Below, in pieces: positions 24,932-32,899 of a stretch of 39,185 nucleotides of DNA. The notes beneath the pieces were generated by a model. The model searched no databases. It had not been told where the DNA came from and worked only from the letters and a program-made list of their open reading frames with translations. Numbering within the stretch: position 1 is the first letter of the stretch; every line of letters begins with the position of its first letter. Source of the stretch: Phycisphaerae bacterium (lineage in GTDB: Bacteria > Planctomycetota > Phycisphaerae > UBA1845); contig JAJDDP010000185.1 in NCBI GenBank assembly GCA_029260235.1, positions 1 through 39,185 on the forward strand. The letters are read 5' to 3'. The position numbers and the translations under genes were made by a program.

Positions 24932-25344
24932 AGATCGCTCAGGTCGCCATAACTGTCGAGCGGCAGACGGCGGGCCGGCTACCCAGTTCGGTTACTGTCG
25001 TATTGCGCGAGGACACGTTGGAGATTGCTCTTCTCGTAACCATGTCCTGAGCCGAGACAGCCCTGGCGAAGAGCCGGGAAGGTGCCGCCCAGATGTGGGA
25101 GTTTCATCAGTATCTCTTAGATACGGCTCCCGGTCCGTTACGACAGGCCGGCAGGCGAATCACCGGAATCGAGGTAAGCGAAGCGCCCGGGGAAGTTGAG
25201 CCATCGACCGACACGGCGGTGCAGGTCTCTTCGCTCGCCGATGTCGTGCCCGCGGGCACTTGGAGTGGGATTGCCCCGGGCCCACCGCCTATGGAAACGG
25301 GATTGGACCAGTGGGACGATGACGGCGGGGGAACCTGCATGTGA
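24901..25344 (+). pseudogene. DUF2294-like gene interrupted by TGA
   Basis: From ATG 24901 the frame reads MDGSNSSQAQQIAQVAITVE, RQTAGRLPSSVTVVLREDTL, EIALLVTMS, then TGA (25048-25050). It continues in the same frame AETALAKSREGAAQMWEFHQ, LRQAGRRITGIEVSEAPGEV, EPSTDTAVQVSS and a Pro/Gly-rich tail to 25344. The two halves align end to end with DUF2294 proteins (GRxPxxVxVxLxxDxL...AExxLA...ITGxEV), so a single substitution broke the gene. Another family member at 21365-21745 is intact. Confidence 0.75.
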
Positions 25345-25370
25345 CGACCGCAAGAAAGGAAAAAAAAGAT

Positions 25371-25586
25371 ATGCCGACATTTGAAGATATCGCCAGGGTC
25401 TTCCGTGAAGAGTTGTATGAGACGAGAGGCTTTGTCAGGAAGATTGCCATTCGCCTGTTTTGTGGAGCTCACGAACTTGCGCCAGCAGTCATTTGTCAGC
25501 GCGCAGTTGACCTACCTGTTTCACGCAGAGGGCGGACCGCGCTCCCTTTGGGCGAACACGCTTCAAGTCTGCTTGCCGACCGGTAG
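25371..25586 (+). CDS. Short hypothetical protein
   Basis: 71 aa (MPTFEDIARVFREELYETRG, FVRKIAIRLFCGAHELAPAV). AAAGGA precedes the ATG at good spacing. The first 45 residues look coding, with an amphipathic helix; the Arg-rich end may be out of frame. No family recognised. Confidence 0.35.
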   Translation: MPTFEDIARVFREELYETRGFVRKIAIRLFCGAHELAPAVICQRAVDLPVSRRGRTALPLGEHASSLLADR

Positions 25587-25607
25587 AGAGGCGCGAACGG
25601 AAGCTGC

Positions 25608-26126
25608 TTGGAAACGACGAAGAAGCCTGAAACTCGAAACGCCGTCCGCGTGTTTGCCTGGATGGGGCACGCGCCCGGAATCATCATGATAGCCAATGAG
25701 AAGGACAAACTGCTCGCGTTTTTCGATAGCGATGGACGCTGGTGCCAAAACGCCGAGGCCCGCGACGCGCACGGCAGCCCGGTGAAGTTCCACGATCCAT
25801 TGGCGGCTGCCTGGGACATCACCGGCGCGTTGTGCTACCTATTCGGTTGGAATCGGGCCTACGCGCTATTCGGTTCGTTCGAGCGGCATATTCATAAGCG
25901 TAAGCGTCGCCACGCTTTCAATCGGGATTCAGCAATTGAATCTATGTTAGCCTTACAGTCGTTCAATGATCGCTCGGATACATCATTCGAAGTCATTCAC
26001 TATCTGTTGCAGACGATGCCCGTGTGGACCGGCATTTCTCGTTCATCGAATGCGTCAGCAGCCCTTTCGAGTGCCGCTACTGGGGAGGATTCGAGTACCA
26101 GCAAAGCACTGCGTACGACAGTTTAG
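25608..26126 (+). CDS. Hypothetical protein, DUF6197-like
   Basis: 172 aa from TTG 25608, or 154 aa from a Met at 25662. The middle reads DPLAAAWDITGALCYLFGWN, ALFGSFERHIHKRKRR and LQSFNDRSDTSFEVIHYLLQ. This 'AxxWDxxGAL...LxxFND...T..xVxxLL' layout resembles the small DUF6197 family; the match is from memory and moderate. There is no signal peptide. The Ser/Ala-rich C-terminus (SSNASAALSSAATGEDSSTS) looks disordered. Confidence 0.5.
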   Translation: METTKKPETRNAVRVFAWMGHAPGIIMIANEKDKLLAFFDSDGRWCQNAEARDAHGSPVKFHDPLAAAWDITGALCYLFGWNRAYALFGSFERHIHKRKRRHAFNRDSAIESMLALQSFNDRSDTSFEVIHYLLQTMPVWTGISRSSNASAALSSAATGEDSSTSKALRTTV

Positions 26127-26144
26127 ATTAGAGAACGGAGCCAA

Positions 26145-26363
26145 ATGTCAAAACAAAGAAGTTCAAGTAGCAAGTTCGCCCGCGAGATCAAGAAACGTGA
26201 GCGCCAGAAAGTGAAAAGCGAAAAGGCCGAGTTGAAACGCCAGCGTCGTGAAGGTGGTGTGAGTGCCCCGGAGCCACCAACACCCGATTCTGTCGCAGGC
26301 ACAAAGGGGAACGCCCTAGGGTTCGAGGACCAGGATATTGCGCCATCGCCTCCAGAGAATTGA
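26145..26363 (+). CDS. Small highly basic protein
   Basis: 72 aa. The first 40 residues (SKFAREIKKRERQKVKSEKA then ELKRQRRE) are a charged Lys/Arg/Glu helix; the rest is Pro-rich and disordered. ACGGAG precedes the ATG. It resembles widespread short 'AKxQREIxKKRKxxEK' conserved proteins of unknown role. The clean ribosome site supports a real gene 18 bp behind the DUF6197-like gene. Confidence 0.6.
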   Translation: MSKQRSSSSKFAREIKKRERQKVKSEKAELKRQRREGGVSAPEPPTPDSVAGTKGNALGFEDQDIAPSPPEN

Positions 26364-26559
26364 GAATCTGGGTGTATCGGAGATGTTGGAGCCGAAAGTT
26401 GCACTGAATTGCGAAACATGGACGCGATAACAACGAGCACTGATGTGAGAATCGATTGCCGTGAAGCCTCTGCCCTGGTTCGTGTGTGCACCGGAAAGAC
26501 GGCCACGTTACAGCCTCCGACGCGCTCGCCCGTTGAGGCAACAGCGGAACCATCCAGGC

Positions 26560-26795
26560 TGGGAATGGCGCTTTCGCGGGCTGGCATTCAACCTCACCCT
26601 CATGTTGTCCGGATGCGTGATATCCGGAGAATTGTTCTCCTTGCTGGTTGCCGATGTGGATCTGGACGAGGGTCACGTCCATGTGCGTCCTCATGAGGCA
26701 ACAGACGACACGCCGCCGTTTAGGATCAAGGACCACGACTATCGATCGATTCCGATTCTGGCGTATGCCGAGCGGCTAGTGGCCGGATGGCTACG
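26560..26795 (+). pseudogene. Tyrosine recombinase (integrase) fragment
   Basis: The frame reads LTLMLSGCVISGELFSLLVA, DVDLDEGHVHVRPHEATDDT and PPFRIKDHDYRSIPILAYAE. This matches the first part of a phage-integrase catalytic domain ('LLxxTGLRxGELxxLxxxDVDxxxGxVxVRxxKxxxxRxVPI'). The first catalytic Arg would lie in the TGLRxGE segment, where ISGE stands, so it is lost. The HxxR and Tyr motifs are absent. It lies 0.3 kb from a tRNA-Pro attachment-like repeat, which suggests the integrase of a former island. Confidence 0.6.
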
Positions 26796-26796
26796 T

Positions 26797-26880
26797 GCCC
26801 GTCTCTGTGGGAGACGGCGATGTTGACTTGGACGACTATGCTGTGTTCATGCGGGAGTTCACCGGCCCACTTCCATCGCC
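26797..26880 (+). pseudogene. Dockerin-like C-terminal fragment
   Basis: The frame reads VSVGDGDVDLDDYAVFMREF then TGPLPSPTD. 'GDGDVDLxDYAxFxxxFTGP' is the calcium-binding dockerin-type end of many planctomycete secreted proteins. It joins directly to the integrase fragment in a shuffled segment. Confidence 0.5.
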
Positions 26881-27098
26881 CACGGATTGCTCACGATCAG
26901 TCGGCGGTAACCGAATGGGGAGAATCACCGGTAACTCCAGAGGCTGGGGCAGACGGCTTTGCCGCGCCGAGCCAACCAACGATCTTGCGGTTTCCGACCT
27001 CTTGACCGCAGTCCTACCCGTCATAACCCGCCTTAAGGCATTCTGAAGGGGGTGGCGAAAAGGTGGCGCAGGGGTGGCGCTGGGAGCATATAAACAAC

Positions 27099-27310
<212 letters not shown>

Positions 27311-27591
27311 GGTCTCCCTCCATGACGCTTGGGGCTCTCACTCTGGACAACATTCGCTCGCCGGGCGCGATCTCGCTGTCCATGCGATCAAGATTATGAC
27401 GCGATGTGTACATCACCGCTACGACGACCGGCGTCCACCTCGACGCCATGACCGAGTACTTCGCCCTGGCTGAAGGGGCCTGAGCACAACTCGCGTGCTT
27501 CACCAACGCCTCGGTAAGAACCGGGGCGTTTTTCCGGTATCAGTTGCGGGACACGGATTCCATCGGGTCTCCGAGAGATTAGAATGGCAGC
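27311..27591. other. Intergenic stretch without recognised gene
   Basis: A plus-strand frame ends YITATTTGVHLDAMTEYFAL near 27483, possibly the tail of a lost gene. A minus-strand frame running into the repeat ends WRNLDPSRPISLYLVQAKLQ. Neither is a recognised family. Confidence 0.3.
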
Positions 27592-28134
27592 ATGAAGCGA
27601 CTCAATTTGAGAAACGCCAAGCGTGCTCTTGTTGTGTTTTTGGCCGCGCTCGGGATTGTGGCAATTGTGCTTTGGTTTGTCTTGTGGCAGACCGCCTTGA
27701 TGGACCTCGATGTTGATCTTTGTGGCTACCAGGGAAGCACTGCGTCTGATGGCTCCTTCTTTTACATCAAAGTGACGAAGTACTTTAACGCTGACGTGAG
27801 CCGATCTAGCGCGACAGATAGATCGCAACCACCTGCACATCATCATTGGTGGATCCGCTTTCCCAAAGGATGGCATCATTCAGAGTGTCTCATCAGAGGG
27901 TCGATAGAAACGACGGCGACTTGGCGCTTCGTCTGGATAGCCTTTCGCGTACACAACCTGTTGATCGCAGGCATGATTCTTGGCATCTGGCCTTTGCTGG
28001 TCATCGTTCGCGGTCCAATTCGCACGTTCCTTCGACGTAGGGAAGGACGATGTATAACGTGTGGTTACAATCTCGCGGGCAACGTCTCTGGCCGATGCCC
28101 TGAGTGTGGAACCGAATCGCGGGACTCGCCGTGA
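27592..28134 (+). CDS. Membrane protein with C-terminal zinc ribbon
   Basis: 180 aa. One transmembrane helix near the N-terminus (about 11-33, ALVVFLAALGIVAIVLWFVL), an outer loop with His/Trp residues, a second helix (about 120-140, LLIAGMILGIWPLLVIV), then a cytoplasmic zinc ribbon CITCGYNLAGNVSGRCPECG. This two-helix plus 'CxxCGYxLxGxxxxxCPECG' design is very common in Phycisphaerae, in many paralogues, and helps place the organism. Function is unknown. Confidence 0.8.
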   Translation: MKRLNLRNAKRALVVFLAALGIVAIVLWFVLWQTALMDLDVDLCGYQGSTASDGSFFYIKVTKYFNADVSRSSATDRSQPPAHHHWWIRFPKGWHHSECLIRGSIETTATWRFVWIAFRVHNLLIAGMILGIWPLLVIVRGPIRTFLRRREGRCITCGYNLAGNVSGRCPECGTESRDSP

Positions 28135-28467
28135 AGCGGGGACATTCCGCCTGTTTGCCCGAACCTGGTAAACGGAGGCGACTTATCGAACGGGCCAGAA
28201 ACCCGTCAGTCCACGGAGCCGAGGGCTAGGCTCCAGTGGGTGTCCTCGGCAGCACATGGTGCGCTGGGGCATGGTTTTGGCAAGCGTACCTCTCTTGATG
28301 ACTCGGCGAACGAATCTCACTATCATGTGTGGCAGGTTGTGCCGGGACGGTCGTTCGTCCCGATAGAAGATCGCCGACGACGGCAGGAGCCTTGCGGCGA
28401 GGCACCCTTGCGAGGGAGTCATTGCCGTTCCAGCGCCTTCCGGCGTATCCGACGAAGGGCACTTTCG

Positions 28468-29421
28468 ATGTCCCAGGTCAAGTGGTATTACGAGCGGTCG
28501 ATCTACGAGGAAGCCTCGTACTTGGAGTTCTTCTTTGAAGGGGCGAGCGCCCATGTAGTGGCCCACACTCCCTGTGGCGAAGACGACGAGGGTAATGACT
28601 TAACCGAGCGATTCGTGAAGGGCGAGGAGGTCGAGTTGCCGCTCGATTTCGTCCATTGCCACTGCTCCGATTCCCCGAGCATGGAGGCGATCAATTCTCC
28701 ACCCGAGGAATCTGACGGACTTCACCTTGACGAAGACGCATGCACGACAGTTCACGAAGGGAGTGTGGAGGATTTCCAAGAACCTCCTGACGATTTCTTT
28801 GAGGAAAGGGATGATGATCTCGGGGGCGATGATTTCTACGGGACCGGCCTTGTACGCCGCTTGCCGCCACAAGATGGCAAGCCCGGCGAGGTACGGTTCG
28901 AAGTGGACCGGGAAACCGCCACGGGCATCATTGCACAGCTTCTCACCCGCCGTTCCCTCACCGATTCCCTGACCTTCCAAATCTTTTCCCAGATCGCACC
29001 CGATTCCTTCGCCCTCCCCTTGCTGCGGTTCATCGCCCACGAAGCCCTTCAGCGGGCTGAAGCCAACGAAGATGCTCAGCTACGTCGGTTCGCCGACCGA
29101 GTCGAACCACCGACGAGTCCCAAGACCAACCTTACGAGCGAGGAGTTCGTCGAGCTTCTGAAAGACCTCAATGCGAGGATTTCCTTTGGACAGATTCGCA
29201 ACTGCCTCGCCTGTAAACCTGAGACTCTCAAGAAGCACCTCATCAACGCCAAGTTGGCCCGCAAGGGCCAGCATCAATCGGGCCGCACGTTCAGAGCCGG
29301 GGAGCTTGCTTCCGACTTGGCTCCCTATCTCCAACGTCTTCCGCAGCAGGGTCGGCAGGTAGACCGTCTCCTCCAGCTTTTCGTCAAGGCTGGACATATC
29401 ACCAAGTACCGCATCGACTGA
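28468..29421 (+). CDS. Unknown protein with acidic linker and possible C-terminal HTH
   Basis: 317 aa from ATG 28468 with AAGGGC upstream; the frame extends to 28240 but that part lacks coding character. The N-terminal part (MSQVKWYYERSIYEEASYLE) carries several Cys/His residues (HTPCGED, FVHCHCSD) that could bind zinc. A very acidic linker follows (DDFFEERDDDLGGDD). The C-terminal 90 residues (EEFVELLKDLNARISFGQIR, NCLACKPETLKKHLINAKLA) look like a helical DNA-binding segment. I do not recognise the family. It precedes the excisionase-like gene and is probably an accessory gene of the element. Confidence 0.6.
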   Translation: MSQVKWYYERSIYEEASYLEFFFEGASAHVVAHTPCGEDDEGNDLTERFVKGEEVELPLDFVHCHCSDSPSMEAINSPPEESDGLHLDEDACTTVHEGSVEDFQEPPDDFFEERDDDLGGDDFYGTGLVRRLPPQDGKPGEVRFEVDRETATGIIAQLLTRRSLTDSLTFQIFSQIAPDSFALPLLRFIAHEALQRAEANEDAQLRRFADRVEPPTSPKTNLTSEEFVELLKDLNARISFGQIRNCLACKPETLKKHLINAKLARKGQHQSGRTFRAGELASDLAPYLQRLPQQGRQVDRLLQLFVKAGHITKYRID

Positions 29422-29524
29422 TCCCGCCACACCGCGCTCGTCCTCTTTCGACTGCCACTACTGCCACTACTGCCACCACCCCCAATCCTCGGAGATTCCT
29501 CTTTTTCTCTCGTATGCTTTCATC

Positions 29525-29866
29525 ATGCGGCGCGAAGATCGACAACTCGAAGCAACTCAGGAGGCATCAGGGTTTCAGTCAATCCTGGGACTCCTGATCT
29601 CGATTGATCGTCGTCTCGCGCTGATTGCGGATGGCATCACGGACAACCCGTCCTCGACCGTGATCAACCCCGACCAGAGTTACACGCGCCGTCAGACGGC
29701 GCGCCTGCTCGGGGTGAGTACTTGGACCGTGGACAGGGCAAGGAAGGACGGGTTGCTAGTCGAGGCGCGCAAAGTCGGCAAGCGCGACATCCGAATCACG
29801 GGTGAATCCATCTTGGAGTTTCATCGACAGGCGCGTCGGTCATCGATGCAGGTCCAGAGACTCTGA
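29525..29866 (+). CDS. Excisionase/MerR-like helix-turn-helix protein
   Basis: 113 aa. The C-terminal half is a short winged HTH of the excisionase type: YTRRQTARLLGVSTWTVDRA, RKDGLLVEARKVGKRDIRIT, GESILEFHRQ. Such proteins direct excision of integrated elements or regulate early operons, as AlpA/Xis do in satellites. The N-terminus is helical (QLEATQEASGFQSILGLLIS). It is followed by an array of four inverted repeats, a natural candidate for its binding region, and then by the methyltransferase operon on the same strand. Confidence 0.75.
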   Translation: MRREDRQLEATQEASGFQSILGLLISIDRRLALIADGITDNPSSTVINPDQSYTRRQTARLLGVSTWTVDRARKDGLLVEARKVGKRDIRITGESILEFHRQARRSSMQVQRL

Positions 29867-29887
29867 GTCCGAATAGACGTTCTCGTT

Positions 29888-29968
29888 GCGACTGCGATAG
29901 TCGCATGGTCGGGAGTCATGACCCCGATCAGGAAGATGGTGGTAAGTCCACCGACCCAGCGCTGGGTC
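29888..29968. promoter_or_regulatory. Array of four inverted repeats before the methyltransferase operon
   Basis: In order: TGCGACT-GCGAT-AGTCGCA (29888-29906); a near-palindrome from TGGTCGGGAGTCA to TGACCCCGATCA (29907-29931); GGTGG-TAAGT-CCACC (29939-29953); and the perfect 14-bp palindrome ACCCAGCGCTGGGT (29955-29968). They fill most of the 158-bp gap between the excisionase-like gene and the MT-A70 gene. Operator, recombination or RNA-leader roles are all possible. Confidence 0.6.
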
Positions 29969-30024
29969 AACCCCTTTTCTATCTGACGGCGCTGTATCCG
30001 CGCCCTCACGTAAGGAGTTGACTC

Positions 30025-30672
30025 ATGAATGTTGTGAAGAAACACCGTAAGTGCTCTGGCAACGAAGTTCTGTCCCTCACGAATCCAGATCAGAAGTACA
30101 GCATCATCTATGCAGACCCACCGTGGTTTTACAACCCACGTCCTCACGGGAAGGACAAGAAATTCGGCGCTGGCGCACGAGGTCACTATCCCGTCATGCG
30201 TACCGACGACATCTGCGCTCTGCCTGTAGCAGAAATCGCAGACGACAACTGCATGCTCTTCTTGTGGACCACGTTTCCGCATCTTGAAAACGGTCTTCGG
30301 GTCATCACGTCCTGGGGTTTCACCTACAAGACACTCGGGTTTAGTTGGGTGAAGACCAACAAGAGGAATCGTCAACCTTGCTTTGGAGTAGGGTACTACA
30401 CGAAGTCGAATGCCGAGGTTTGTTTGCTCGCAACGAAGGGCAAACCGATCAAGGTGAGCAACTACTTATCCTCGGTCATCATCTCTCCAAGGGAGCAGCA
30501 TTCCAAGAAACCCGACGAGGCGCGGGAGAGGATTGTCCAACTTTGCGGTGACATTCCACGGATTGAGTTGTTTGCCCGGCAGAAGGTCGAAGGTTGGGAT
30601 TGCTGGGGAAACGAAGTCGAGTCGAGTATCGATTTGTGCGCCCCTGATATGGAAACGGGGGTGGCAGCATGA
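30025..30672 (+). CDS. MT-A70-family adenine-N6 methyltransferase
   Basis: 215 aa; AAGGAG lies seven bases before the ATG. The catalytic DPPW motif is in SIIYADPPWFYNPRP (residues 31-34). Other MT-A70 features are ADDNCMLFLWTTFPHLENGL, FTYKTLGFSWVKTNK, FGVGYYTKSNAEVCLLATKG and the ending RIELFARQKVEGWDCWGNEV. Phage and element members methylate adenine in DNA, often to evade host restriction. This is the first gene of the operon; its stop overlaps the next ATG (GCAGCATGA). Confidence 0.93.
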   Translation: MNVVKKHRKCSGNEVLSLTNPDQKYSIIYADPPWFYNPRPHGKDKKFGAGARGHYPVMRTDDICALPVAEIADDNCMLFLWTTFPHLENGLRVITSWGFTYKTLGFSWVKTNKRNRQPCFGVGYYTKSNAEVCLLATKGKPIKVSNYLSSVIISPREQHSKKPDEARERIVQLCGDIPRIELFARQKVEGWDCWGNEVESSIDLCAPDMETGVAA

Positions 30673-31985
30673 AATCTTCACATGACTCCCCCTGCAATCT
30701 GGATAACTTGGTCGTTGATCATCCCGAATTCATCAGCATGGCGCAGCGCCTGGACCGTCTACAGACGAAGGAGTTGCGGTCAGGACTAGCATTCGGAGCG
30801 CTCGCGGATCGATACATCAAGCGCTACGACCGCGTGCTGAATGCCGCCAAACTCGCGCAACTCGTGACCGAGGTGACAGGCAAACTCTGTGGCAGATCAA
30901 AGATTAACGATCACCGCAACGCCTATCGTATGTATCGATTGTGGAGGCAGAAATGTGGTGACCAGTCACCACATTTGGAAATCACCAAGTTAGCCCGAGC
31001 ATATGGCGCAAACAAGGGCGCATTTGATGACGACGACAAGGTGAAGTTGTGCCAGCGGGCAGCAGAGCAAGGCATGACTAAAGCTCAGATGAAGGACGAG
31101 ATTCTTCGGATCTCCACGGAGAAGACCAGAACCGAGTTGAGTTACGACATCGTGCCAACGATCCAGAACGTCAAATGCATGGACGGGTTGGACCTGCTTC
31201 TGGATTGCGATCCCGAGTCGGTTGACGTTGTTCTCCTCGACTGGATGTACAAACCCTACATGGGAGGTGACAAGAATCTTCCTCAAGTCCATCTGCCCCA
31301 CGATCCAGCCGGTCACCTCATCGAGTGTTTGAGGGCTGCACGGAAGGCGCTGACCCCTCACGGCATTGTTGCCCTTTTTGTGGACCATCAATCCGATCCC
31401 GACGAACGCATTGCTCCGGCATTGAAGGCGTGCGGTCTCAGAACGGTCGATCAGTACGTGTGGAACAAACCGGCGGCGACGTTTTCCGGGAATACTGGGG
31501 CGATCTTTGCCAACAACCACGAGATTGTGGACATCTATCGGCGCACCGACACCAAAACCTTCCCCCCTCACCTGAAGTATGAACGGTCGGTCAGTCCCAA
31601 GTGGCATAGCCGGTCCCACCGCACGACTTCTGAGCGCGGGGTCCATCCCTTCGAGAAACCTGTGGAGTTGATGAGGGCGTTGATTAGCACTGTCACGGTC
31701 AACGGTCTCGTCGTCGATCCGTTCGCAGGATCGGGGAGTTCCGGTGTTGCAGCGGCTGAGTTGGGTTGTGGTTATCGCGGCGCGGAGATGATTGAGGAAT
31801 ACGTGAAGACCGCCAACCGACGTATCTCGTGCGCCGCAGACCGTGAAAAAGAAACCGTGGAGGCAATCAACGCTGCTCTGGCCGGTGCAAACGCCGAGCA
31901 ACGAGCAGCAATCGTCGTTCACTTGAAAAACGCGGGAATCAATTTGACTGAAACTGAGGAAATCAAACTGGAGGACGCAGCATGA
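30669..31985 (+). CDS. Permuted (beta-class) DNA methyltransferase with N-terminal domain and atypical motif IV
   Basis: 438 aa. Residues 1-160 are helical and not a known methyltransferase part; they may be a DNA-binding or target domain. The catalytic half has the beta-class order: the motif IV position comes first (VVLLDWMYKPYMGG, 188-200), motif I last (DPFAGSGSS, 350-358), with HPFEKPVELM before it and NNHEIVDIYRR in between. The usual [DNS]PP[YFW] is replaced by DWMY, keeping Asp and Tyr but losing both prolines. Activity is therefore uncertain. Target base (N6-A or N4-C) cannot be told. Coupled to both neighbours by 4-nt overlaps. A 26-bp palindrome lies inside the gene at 30951-30976. 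Confidence 0.85.
   Translation: MKSSHDSPCNLDNLVVDHPEFISMAQRLDRLQTKELRSGLAFGALADRYIKRYDRVLNAAKLAQLVTEVTGKLCGRSKINDHRNAYRMYRLWRQKCGDQSPHLEITKLARAYGANKGAFDDDDKVKLCQRAAEQGMTKAQMKDEILRISTEKTRTELSYDIVPTIQNVKCMDGLDLLLDCDPESVDVVLLDWMYKPYMGGDKNLPQVHLPHDPAGHLIECLRAARKALTPHGIVALFVDHQSDPDERIAPALKACGLRTVDQYVWNKPAATFSGNTGAIFANNHEIVDIYRRTDTKTFPPHLKYERSVSPKWHSRSHRTTSERGVHPFEKPVELMRALISTVTVNGLVVDPFAGSGSSGVAAAELGCGYRGAEMIEEYVKTANRRISCAADREKETVEAINAALAGANAEQRAAIVVHLKNAGINLTETEEIKLEDAA
30951..30976. repeat. 26-bp palindrome, copy 1 (inside the methyltransferase gene)
   Basis: Arms AAATGTGGTGAC and GTCACCACATTT around CA, a perfect 12-bp inverted repeat. The first 25 bp recur at 36346-36370. Here it encodes part of QKCGDQSPHLE. 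Confidence 0.85.
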
Positions 31986-32899
31986 GTTTCATTGGAGTTA
32001 TTGGATCGAAAACGAGTGTGACCGAGCAGTTAATCAAGATGATGCCACCCGAGGCATTCGGTGCTTGCTACATCGAGTTGTTTCTCGGTGGTGGAAGCGT
32101 TTTCTTCGCCAAAGAGCAGGCGCGCATCAATGTGCTCAACGATGCCGACCCTGACCTAGCGGTGACGTTTGAAGCCATCCAGCGCGACCGGAAGGCAGTC
32201 GAGTCCGAACTTCGCGTCTTGCTCGATGACGACCAGACGTTTCGACGATTGGCGGAATTAAGGAACTCCGACCAATGGCAGGACTTGCCAACCCCTCAGC
32301 GCGCTGCGGTGGTGATCTATTTGCATAAGGCATCGGTGAACTCAAACCAAGTTGCCTTGTCCAGTTCCTCGAAGGTGAGGTCTAGTCACAACCCAGACAT
32401 TGATCTCACGAAATTCGCGAAGAAACTGAAGCGCGCCCAGATTCGGTCTCTTGACTGGCGAAAGTGCATCGAGACATACCTGTATGGCTCGCTGCCCGTC
32501 GAAGGCTTTCTGTTCGCGGACCCTCCATACGTCATTGCAGACACGAGGAAACACTATCGGGTCAATTTCCATCCGACTGAGCATATCTGCTTTTGGCGTC
32601 GAATGACCCAAATCAACAAGGACAATGGCCCGAAACGCAACGTCAAGATCATGATCACGTATGATGATGATCCGCTCATTCGGGCGCTGTACCGAGAAGT
32701 GGATGGCTGGCGCATTCGACCGCTCTCGATTGGTTACGCCTCCGCCCACGACTCTGGGCAGGACCGTCCTGAAATCGTGATCACGAATTATGAAGTCCCC
32801 AACCAAGCAGAATGCCTTCAGATTGCGCCTCCTGCTGACGCAACGGAAAAATCAACCCCCAACTCAGTAAGTGCAAAAGTGAAAGGAGTGGCGGCATGA
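31982..32899 (+). CDS. Dam-like (D12 class) adenine-N6 DNA methyltransferase
   Basis: 305 aa. Motif I is ACYIELFLGGGSVFFAK (residues 28-44), motif IV FADPPYVIAD (DPPY 180-183). VLNDADPDL (51-59) corresponds to the SAM-binding acidic region. The layout of MFIG-type start, FxGG and DPPY is that of D12-class enzymes (Dam, phage Dam). All catalytic residues are present. A Ser-rich C-terminal tail has no known role. It starts with GCAGCATGA, overlapping the previous stop, with GGAGGACG as ribosome site, and is followed by another 4-nt overlap. This is the third methyltransferase in a row. Confidence 0.93.
   Translation: MSFIGVIGSKTSVTEQLIKMMPPEAFGACYIELFLGGGSVFFAKEQARINVLNDADPDLAVTFEAIQRDRKAVESELRVLLDDDQTFRRLAELRNSDQWQDLPTPQRAAVVIYLHKASVNSNQVALSSSSKVRSSHNPDIDLTKFAKKLKRAQIRSLDWRKCIETYLYGSLPVEGFLFADPPYVIADTRKHYRVNFHPTEHICFWRRMTQINKDNGPKRNVKIMITYDDDPLIRALYREVDGWRIRPLSIGYASAHDSGQDRPEIVITNYEVPNQAECLQIAPPADATEKSTPNSVSAKVKGVAA

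Noticed and set aside
28240..28467. Upstream extension of the 317-aa unknown protein
   Set aside because: Low-complexity reading without ribosome site; ATG 28468 has AAGGGC and coding sequence begins there.
29451..29482. Short tandem repeat CTGCCACTA (about three units)
   Set aside because: Too short for a CRISPR or VNTR call; no spacers.
29821..30375. 184-aa minus-strand frame over the inverted-repeat array and MT-A70 start
   Set aside because: Covers conserved MT-A70 sequence on the other strand; no domain.
30990..31922. 310-aa minus-strand frame opposite the permuted methyltransferase
   Set aside because: Long only because of codon bias of the real gene; no signature or ribosome site.
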